DNA of 64,000 nucleotides. Source: Letharia columbiana (taxonomy: Eukaryota > Ascomycota > Lecanoromycetes > Lecanorales > Parmeliaceae). Positions 56,964 to 64,000 of this stretch are shown here, in pieces. Location: contig NW_023501114.1 in the NCBI RefSeq assembly GCF_014066305.1, positions 62,001 through 126,000 on the forward strand, in the 5' to 3' direction. The position numbers were made by a program, and so were the translations under genes. Under the pieces are notes generated by a model. That model did not search any database and was not told where the DNA came from. It saw only the letters and a program-made list of their open reading frames with translations. Every line of letters begins with the position of its first letter. Positions within the stretch are counted from its first letter, which is position 1.

Positions 56964-58744
56964 GTTGGAGGTGAAGGGGGGATTGTGAGGCGGGGAGGGG
57001 GCAATTCTGGAGGGAAGTCATATGGCAATGAAGTGTTTTTGGATGTTTGGCAGGGTACAAGAGCGATGCTGTTGGTACCGCTATCTAGCTTACACCAACA
57101 CTAAAATCTGGTCAGATGGCCCGTACCGAAAAGCTTGGGTAGCCGTTCAACGTTACAACCCCAACACTTGAAACTTGAATGGCTCCGGCCGTGATCCAGG
57201 CTCGAGACGCTGGATATTGGAGTAGTTGAGTACCTTTGCATCGTTCAAGTTCCCCGCAAGGCGCGAAGCCTAAGCCTCGTGCCTCCGTCGAATGAGAGCT
57301 GTGTGTTTGCTTCACAAGGCCTCTGGGTTCGCTTGGCGTCTTGACCTCTGAAGGGTACGACTCCTACGCCAGGATCTCGGACATTCGCTCCCACCCGCGA
57401 CGATGCGCTTGGAAGTGCTCCGCCGTCGCACCTACGTGTTTCCGGGGGCTCAAGGCCCCTATCGTGCCACCAACACAGGTCCTTACAGTTCAATCCGTGC
57501 GGTAGTTCTAGGGCTGCTTTCCGAGCGTAGGGGGTAGGGCCACTTCTAATTAGCGCTGTTCAGGACTTTTGATGACGATGTCGACGAGGCTGTAATTTGT
57601 AACGGGCATCTGCACATCGCAAGGACTATTGCGTGCTCACCGTGCTGGTTGGCTCATCTTGGGGTGTTGTTGTTGGAAATAGTTTCACGTTATATACGGT
57701 TCCAACGCCGTGCGCTTGGGCTTGGGAGCGAAAGTCGTTGGCTGATAGTCGTAACACACTGGAACCGTCGATCCCCGGAGCATCGCGGCCAGCTTCGGGC
57801 GCTCTTTTCGTGATCGTCCAGGAGCATCCGCATTTGGGCGTTGTATCGCCGAGTTCCTCAAAGGCGCGCAATGTCGCAGATGGATTTGCTTCGCTGGTGT
57901 CTCCGTGGTCATCGTACTGAGTGCTTCTGTGTAGAGAGTAAGTAAGCTGAGGCGTCTGTGTAGTGGTGCCAAGAAAGCACGCGGTGGAGAGATGCATCTG
58001 TGTTCTCGTTCCGTCCGATTATTTGCGCCCGGGGCGAATTGGGCCGATGCAGCGAACCGCACACCCCTCCCCAGGGCACACCGACGTCAGAAGAGGGCCC
58101 TGTTGCTTCTCGAAAAGTGCAGGGTAACAGTGCTATGAGACCAATCGGCAGTTGCAAAAGTTTGGGATGCTGCCGCCGTCGCTTTTGCAGACTCCAGTCC
58201 TTTTCAGGCCGGGATGGAGGGGACTTCGCTGTGTGGTCAGCCTCACCTGCATCTGCGTTCTGTAGCGCGGATGCAGAGTCTGTGGCGTCTTTAAGCGATG
58301 GTGTGTCGTATTGCAACGTTCGGACTGAGACTCCGCAGAAATGGACTCAGCCTGATATGATATGCGTTAATAGGGAGCGATCCCACCTTCCCTGCATTCT
58401 TGCACCATGCACTACCCTCGTCATTGCCAAAATTGACGACGACCCTGCCGCAGACGCCAGAGCCTCGTTCGGTTCTCTGCAACCTGAGCACAATGTCTCG
58501 AAACTCGACACCGTGATAGCCAAGCCCAACCGTGCTCTTGATTTGGGATTCAGAGTATTCTCGCGAGCTATGCAGCAAATTGAAGTCGCCCAGGTACCCT
58601 CCATCATTACTCTGAAGGCAATGGAGGCATTGTTGCTTTGAATTCGCACAAGATGGCCTTGAAAAGTGCTGTACTTCTGGGCTGGAATGGTTCCTAGTAG
58701 ACAATCTTTGAAGGTCGAGTAAGACCACAATTCTTATGCTCGGT
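56964..58744. other. Gene-poor region with spurious ORFs
   Basis: Several open frames overlap on both strands (for example 57626-57997 minus, 58000-58641 plus, 58291-58770 minus). None contains a recognisable domain, and their content looks like translated non-coding DNA. A real gene here cannot be ruled out. Confidence 0.35.
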
Positions 58745-59880
58745 GGCGCGAATGGACCGCTGACCTTCACAAATCTCTGTAATATCGTTGCTGTTCATGG
58801 CCTTGAAGCAGATACCCTCGACACTCGGTCATGGGCTGCGACGTCTGCCGAATGGACATCTTTTGGGCTGGAGGAAGCGCCCCATCAAGATATTGTCGAA
58901 TCTGGAGACACCGAGAAAGTACTGTGGTTCATACAGTTGTTGCCATTGGACTTACCAGATGCTCGCATCATGTTGTTTGAGCACGAGTGAAATTCGAGTT
59001 ACAAGAATGCAACGAATCTCATTAATATTGTTGAAGTTGAAGGGAGGTTATGGATTGATTAACTATGGAGTGGTACGTAGGTTACTTATATATCATATGA
59101 AGCCCCTACTAATTTGCCGCCTGATTGCCACCATAAGGGGTAGCTACAACACAGGTGCTGCAGCAAATCTCAACAGATATCGCAAGGTCCCTGCTAACGA
59201 GCTCGGTGGACACGAGGGAGAGCCGAATTGTAAGCAAAGCGCCTCGTTGCTCTCTGGTATGATCTGAACTGAATTACTCGAGAAGTGGGAAAGACCCACC
59301 ACATTGGTGGCCCATTCGCTTGGAGGGTTGATTGTAAAGCAGATAAAAGCCTCTTACTTCAATATCAGTCTTCCCTAGCTCTCGAACAAGTACTGATCAC
59401 GTAGGCCCTCCTGTACTCCGACAACGAAACTGCCTTTCACAACATCCAGAACTGTCTGACTAGGTTATTCTTCCTCGGAACTCCGCACAGAAGTAGTGAA
59501 AGAATGAAATATAGAGATGTCGCGGGACCTTTATCAAAGGTAACACCAAAGAAAGACATTCGCATTGTGATTGCACTATATGGAGAGAGTGATACTATCA
59601 GATAATTACACTCGCAGTCCAGAGAACAGTTGCCAAGATATTAAGTGTTCAGCTTTTACGAAACGCGGGCAGCCAGGCTAACATCATCGTCTCTTTATTC
59701 GTCATCTTTGGTAAGTCTCAGCAGTAGATGACTGAAACTCTTTGACTCGTCTGGATTAGATCGTCGAAAGCACTGTACTGTCGTGGATGTGGGTTGGGAG
59801 TTTCGAGGACCCATAGATGCAGACCGTCGAAAGTCGTGCAAATTTGCGTCCCGGGAGGATGCAAACTTTTTTTCTATCCG
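58745..59880 (+). pseudogene. Relic of an alpha/beta-hydrolase (DUF676-like) domain
   Basis: Collinear pieces in different frames: CNIVAVHGLEADTLDTRSW and LLPLDLPDARIMLFEHE (58770-58990); TTLVAHSLGGLIVKQ with the G-x-S-x-G nucleophile elbow (about 59298-59342); ALLYSDNETAFHNIQNC and LFFLGTPHRSSER (59404-59505); and PIDADRRKSCKFASREDANF (about 59808-59868). This is the order seen in the PGAP1/DUF676-type hydrolase domain that precedes NACHT or NB-ARC domains in many fungal NLR-like proteins. Stops and frame changes separate the pieces. One gap could be an intron (acceptor GTAG before ALLYSD). No nucleotide-binding or repeat domain follows, so it is a truncated, non-functional copy. Confidence 0.6.
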
Positions 59881-60094
59881 ATGCAGGTTGCAATGCTGTG
59901 GTTTTGGGCCATTCTGCAGAGACCGGCACTGAGCGTTTTAAGACTGTCGCAAAAGGTGCCCCAAGCAAGTTGCGAAGGATGGTAAATGAGGTCCTGTGCG
60001 ATTTGGTAGGACCCCCCCCCCCGCACGGTCTCATGCGGATGTTCGGTTCCGGGCGCATGGAAAGAGTTTGTCTCTGACTGTATCTACGCATGCT

Positions 60095-60571
60095 GGGTAA
60101 ATTACAAATTCATACCCCAAAACCTTGGATCTTACAAATTATACCTAATTACATTTTCATACCCTCCACTAAATCTTGGGGTATGAAAATGTAATTTACC
60201 ATTCTTTGGGGTATGAATTTGTAATTGATTAAACTACGTCTTTAAGTGCCCGGCACTTAACGTCCATAAAGAAGCCCCGGGAGCCTTAAAAAGCCCTTAG
60301 AAAATTGAACCCTAAATTTATCGCGGATTGAGCTCGCCTCAGCCCCGGAGCGAGATTTCGACGAGTTACACGGCGAACCCTAGAGGTCTTCAGTTCGGGG
60401 CTCCCGGGGCCGGTCCGGGCAAGACCTAACCTCAGCGCACTATGGTAAATTACATTTTCATACCCCAGGAATGGCAATTACCGATTCATACCCCATTGGG
60501 GTATGAAAATGTAATTAGGGGTTGAATTTGTAAGGATCCAAGGTTTTGGGGTATGAATTTGTAATTTACCC
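60095..60571. mobile_element. Mutator-like MITE A
   Basis: This 477-bp element is flanked by a perfect 10-bp direct duplication TACGCATGCT (60085-60094 and 60572-60581), a size typical of Mutator-like elements. The terminal inverted repeats exceed 65 bp: both start GGGTAAATTACAAATTCATA and continue CCCCAAAACCTTGGATC. The arms contain a motif of about 20 bp (ATTAC..ATTCATACCCC) repeated about five times in each orientation. The core (60235-60430) has a 19-nt perfect palindrome (60242-60260) and a GCCCCGGGAGCC / GGCTCCCGGGGC inverted pair. It has no coding capacity. Confidence 0.85.
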
Positions 60572-60581
60572 TACGCATGCT

Positions 60582-60980
60582 ACATGCATCAAGAAGGTGC
60601 GCTGACCTGCAGCTGCGAGAGTAGCGCAGGCCTTGCTTTAAGGTACATAGTCCGGCTTGGCTCTCTGATCAACGGTCGGAAGGATCTGCGCCTAGTGCGA
60701 GATTCAGGTTGGCCTTGAAAACCGATGAGGGGATGACAATGTACGGAACGATCGTAAACCGCCTGATAAGAAGAGATTAAAACATTGATAACCAGTTATC
60801 GAGTACTATACGTTGTCTCGACTACTATATCACATAGACTTTCTTACTTGGCAAGGAAGTTCTTAGAGAAACTAGTCCCCGAACATGAGCAACGATGTGA
60901 GGCTGAGTTTCTGCCTCTTGTTGTTACAAAATCAACGGATCCGACTACTTCAATGGTGGAGGACATGTGTGAGATTCTTA
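60582..60980. other. Spacer between the two Mutator-like MITEs
   Basis: A balanced-composition sequence of 399 bp; no gene or further repeat was recognised. Confidence 0.4.
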
Positions 60981-61576
60981 GGGCAAATTACCGAATCATA
61001 CCCCGAAAGTACGAATCCTTACCGAATCATACCCCGACACTAAATCACACCGAAAAATGTGGTATGATTCGGTAATCTGCCATTGCTTGGGATATAATTT
61101 GACGAGGGTCTTGAATAATAGCTTGGTACGAGACGGTCTGATGAAGGTAGCGGTAGCGGTAGGCTTAATCTTACTAAACGTCTGGTAGTAGTTGTCGACT
61201 TGATTATTAATGACGGTGGTATTGTTAGGAATTATTCCTTCGGGGGCCCTGCGGGGTCCCATGAAGGGCCCTAGGACCCGATATAGGCCCGAATAGAGGT
61301 ATTTACAGCGTGAAGTGCGGACACCCCCGGGCTCGAATTTCGCCCACTCGACTTTTATCGGATGTTTTTAGGCTGATAAAATTCTCATCAAATGCGGTCG
61401 GAGAAACTCCCTTATTTCTATGATCGAATAGGCCAGATCGCGGATTATCTCCTTCGTAGTTTGAGGCCACTTTGACAACTCACCAAATAATACCCCATAT
61501 TTGGGTGAAATTTGGTGTAGGGGTATGATTCAGTAATTAGGGGTATGATTCGGTAAGGATCCATACTTTTGGGGTA
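60981..61576. mobile_element. Mutator-like MITE B, right end truncated
   Basis: The left end (GGGCAAATTACCGAATCATA, then CCCCGAAAGTACGAATCCTT) is homologous to the terminus of MITE A. The right arm, reverse-complemented, reads TACCCCAAAAGTATGGATCC and continues TTACCGAATCATACCCC, so it lacks the outermost ~20 bp. The missing part is replaced at 61577 by the start of an LTR-type repeat. Extra inverted copies of the motif occur inside (for example GGTATGATTCGGTAATCTGC at 61061). It has no coding capacity. Confidence 0.7.
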
Positions 61577-61785
61577 CTAGTGCTGTCTCGCGTAACATTC
61601 CATGAAAACTACACGCACAATGAGTTCTAAACGATGATTGGCTGGGTCCTAAGGCCCAGCCGCACGCAGATAGCGGTTTACTATACAGCTTAATCCTAGG
61701 AAAACTCCTTCTATATAAGATAGAAGACCTAAAGTCTAAGTATAAGAAAACGCTAAAAAAATAAAGCGCGGGTAGATGAGAAAAG
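61577..61785 (+). repeat. LTR-like repeat, lightly mutated copy
   Basis: Starts CTAGTGCTGTCTCGCGTAAC and shares the first ~200 bp with the RIP-mutated copy at 61944. This copy keeps C and G at nearly all sites where the other has T or A. Confidence 0.7.
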
Positions 61786-61943
61786 TATAAAAAACCTCTT
61801 TTTATAACGAGAGGAATAAGAATAAAGAGTAAGAAATAGAGGGGATACCGCCTATTTAAGGCTTTTCCAATATAATAATCTCGGCTATTCTATTATAAGT
61901 ATTTATATTCTATTCTTACTAGTCTTTAATTAAGCTATAACGA

Positions 61944-62155
61944 CTAATACTATCTCGCGTAATATTCTATAAAAACTATATATATAAATAAGTTCTAAAT
62001 AATAATTAATTAGATTTTAAGATTTAATTATATATAGATAGCGATTTACTATATAGCTTAACTTTAGAAAAACTTCTAAAATAGATTTATATCTAATAAG
62101 AATCTATTAGCTTTAAATTATATAAAAACGCTAAAAGTAATATAATATAGCGAGA
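61944..62155 (+). repeat. LTR-like repeat, RIP-mutated copy
   Basis: Starts CTAATACTATCTCGCGTAAT. It aligns with 61577-61785 almost only through C-to-T and G-to-A changes, which is direct evidence of RIP. The 367-bp spacing suggests two LTRs head to tail, for instance a solo LTR followed by the 5' LTR of the next element. Confidence 0.7.
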
Positions 62156-64000
62156 ATATAAATCGAGTATATTTCGATATATAGACGATATAAATTAGAC
62201 TTCTAACGACTAAATAGTTAAATCTTATTATTAATTAGATCGACGTCTCTCGCGAAGATAGCGGTTTCTCTATAAAAAGAGTATTCTAAGTAATAACTCG
62301 AGTAATTAAGTATATATAGAGTATTATATAATATAGCGATAATATATTATCTTATAAAAGTCTTATTCGAATTAAATAGCGACGATAACTTACTAGTAGA
62401 AAAGCGAGTAAATAAGTTTTATAGCGAATAAATAGAGTAGATATTATTATTTATAGCGGTAATAGATAATATAATTTCTCTTTTAAATAGATTCGTCTTC
62501 GAGAATAATAGTAATAGCTCTATATAGTAACTATAGAGCGTAATTAAATATCTTATAATATATTATTATTTAAAGTCGCTATTCTTAGATTTAGCTTAAG
62601 ATTATATAAATTCGCCTATATAAAGAAATATAGTAAATACGAGATAAAAGAAAGTATATAAAGTAATTTTCTCTAGGAAAGTCTTATCGAATTAGATAAA
62701 GATATAAAGTAGTAGATCTTATATAATTAAATAGCGTTTTTTAATATCGATCTTATTACGTAATTTATAAATATTAGCGATTACTCGCTATAATAGTAGA
62801 TAATAAAAGATCTCGAGATTCTTAAATCTTATATTTATATAAGCTAATTAAACGTCTATAAGATAGATCTTAATAGATTTAATCTAAATATAATAATTAA
62901 TTAGATATATTATTTAATCGATAAATAATTAAATAATAGCGAAAAACGTAATAGTTCTTAATAGGGTATAAAACTCGATATAGAAGGCCTTCGCCGTTTA
63001 ATAGCTACTTCTTATCTTATTAATTAAACTCTATTAGAGATATCTCGCGATATTATAATTTAGAGAAGTCTTCTTATATTATAATTTAGATAAATCGCGA
63101 TTTAATAATTTCTATATAGATTAAGAGCGTTTAGCTATAAATATAAATTAATAATTTTATTAAATTTAAAGTAAGAGAGTAAGTCGACTAAAGTATTTTA
63201 TTTAACATCTATAAATCTGAAAAGTAAATTTTCGTACGATTTTCGCCGAGTTCGTATTATAAGTATAATTTAGTCTATTAAGTAAACTTTACTTATATCT
63301 AATTCTTTTTATTAATTCTACTAGTTTAGTAACTTTAAAAACTTTTAGTAACTTTAAAAATTTTATATAATATACTCTAATATACTCTAAGTATTATTCT
63401 ATATATATATAATATTAATATATATTATTATTAATATATATATTATTATACGCTATATTAGAGTATTATCTACGCGACTAATTTTATTAAATCGTTTAAT
63501 TTTATAATTAAATTTAAGTTAATATTGATATTTATCGTCGTAGAACCTTATCATCGCAACGTCGATTATTAGAACTTTTCTTTTTTTATACGTATTACTA
63601 TTAAACTAATAGAACTAGTAAAAAAGATTAGAATAGTTATTAAACCGGCGGAATTTAGGTAGATTCTAATTAGATTTACTAATTCGATGAATTTTGTAAT
63701 TTCCGCGATAAACGCGCGATTAGCAATTTCAAATTTTATAGAAACTTTTTAAATTTGCAGATGAATAGAGATTTAAATTATATTATAAATAATATCGTAT
63801 TAGGCGAATAATATAACTATTTATCTAAGTAATACTATAGCTAATTTATATATAGAATTACTATTAATATTCTTAATAATAATATTATTATTATAGTAGA
63901 GTATAAGATATAATTAATATAAGTAAAATAGTTATTTAAAAATAATTATAAGAATAATTATTCTTTTTACGATAGCGAATAGCGAAGTATATATTAAATA

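Larger units (their letters stand above)
61577..64000 (+). mobile_element. RIP-degraded LTR-type element running off the window
   Basis: The first ~360 bp is only moderately AT-rich. From about 61,900 to the window edge the DNA is extremely AT-rich and stop-filled. No protein domain could be read with confidence, so the superfamily is undetermined. Orientation is inferred only from the LTR-like copies at its left side. Confidence 0.5.

Noticed and set aside
58000..58641. 213-codon plus-strand frame with a 159-codon minus-strand frame opposite
   Set aside because: No recognisable domain on either strand; cannot be distinguished from chance open frames.
60242..60260. Perfect 19-nt palindrome considered as an independent regulatory hairpin
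   Set aside because: It lies in the core of Mutator-like MITE A and is best treated as part of that element.
1..64000. CRISPR arrays, operons, ribosome-binding sites, riboswitches
   Set aside because: The sequence is fungal nuclear DNA; no regularly spaced repeats or prokaryotic signals were seen.

Overview
The window reads as nuclear DNA of a filamentous ascomycete (Pezizomycotina). Protein-coding stretches have balanced base composition and short spliceosomal introns of about 48-54 nt with CTGAC/CTAAC branch sites. The gene content (Zn2Cys6 regulator, GH3 beta-glucosidase with a membrane anchor, fungal C2H2 family, F-box/UBA protein) is typical of that group. These stretches alternate with very AT-rich blocks in which retrotransposon reading frames are recognisable but full of TAG/TAA stops where Gln codons are expected. 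That is the footprint of repeat-induced point mutation (RIP). The exact class is not determined; a dothideomycete-like genome is a reasonable guess.

Layout. 0.24-1.4 kb: RIP-ravaged element. 4.8-23.5 kb: three paralogous minus-strand C2H2-type genes (4.8-6.8, 15.5-17.3, 21.9-23.5 kb), each with a short first exon and one phase-1 intron at the equivalent place. Between them lie a 2OG-Fe(II) oxygenase scrap, a RIP-mutated Ty3/Gypsy element with a chromodomain (8.8-15.2 kb), a suspicious poly-A/T block, a RIP-mutated TA-flanked MITE and a well-preserved hAT-type MITE with an 8-bp target duplication.

26-41.6 kb is the gene-richest part: a frameshifted MDR-type quinone oxidoreductase, a 1,373-aa F-box/UBA protein, two damaged small genes, an intact type-II-membrane GH3 beta-glucosidase and an RNase H-like gene that has lost most catalytic acids. 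42.9-50.4 kb is a second RIP-mutated Ty3/Gypsy element with identifiable LTR copies. It is followed by a scrap of a fungal N-terminal signalling domain, then a tRNA-Lys(UUU) gene at 51.8 kb. 52.8-57 kb carries a Zn2Cys6 regulator and a cupin gene. 58.7-59.9 kb is the relic of an alpha/beta-hydrolase domain of the kind that heads fungal NACHT/NB-ARC proteins. 60.1-61.6 kb holds two related Mutator-like MITEs, the second cut by an LTR element that runs off the right edge.

The most striking observation is the tRNA-Lys gene. Besides an ordinary 12-nt anticodon-loop intron, its D-loop is interrupted by 49 nt that look exactly like a spliceosomal intron (GTAAAT donor, TACTAAC branch site, TTTCAG acceptor). 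Removing both gives a 74-nt cloverleaf. No operon-like cooperation between genes is evident; the biology of the window is mostly genome defence, transposon nesting and gene decay around a few intact housekeeping and secretory or regulatory genes. All identifications come from reading motifs; no database search was possible.
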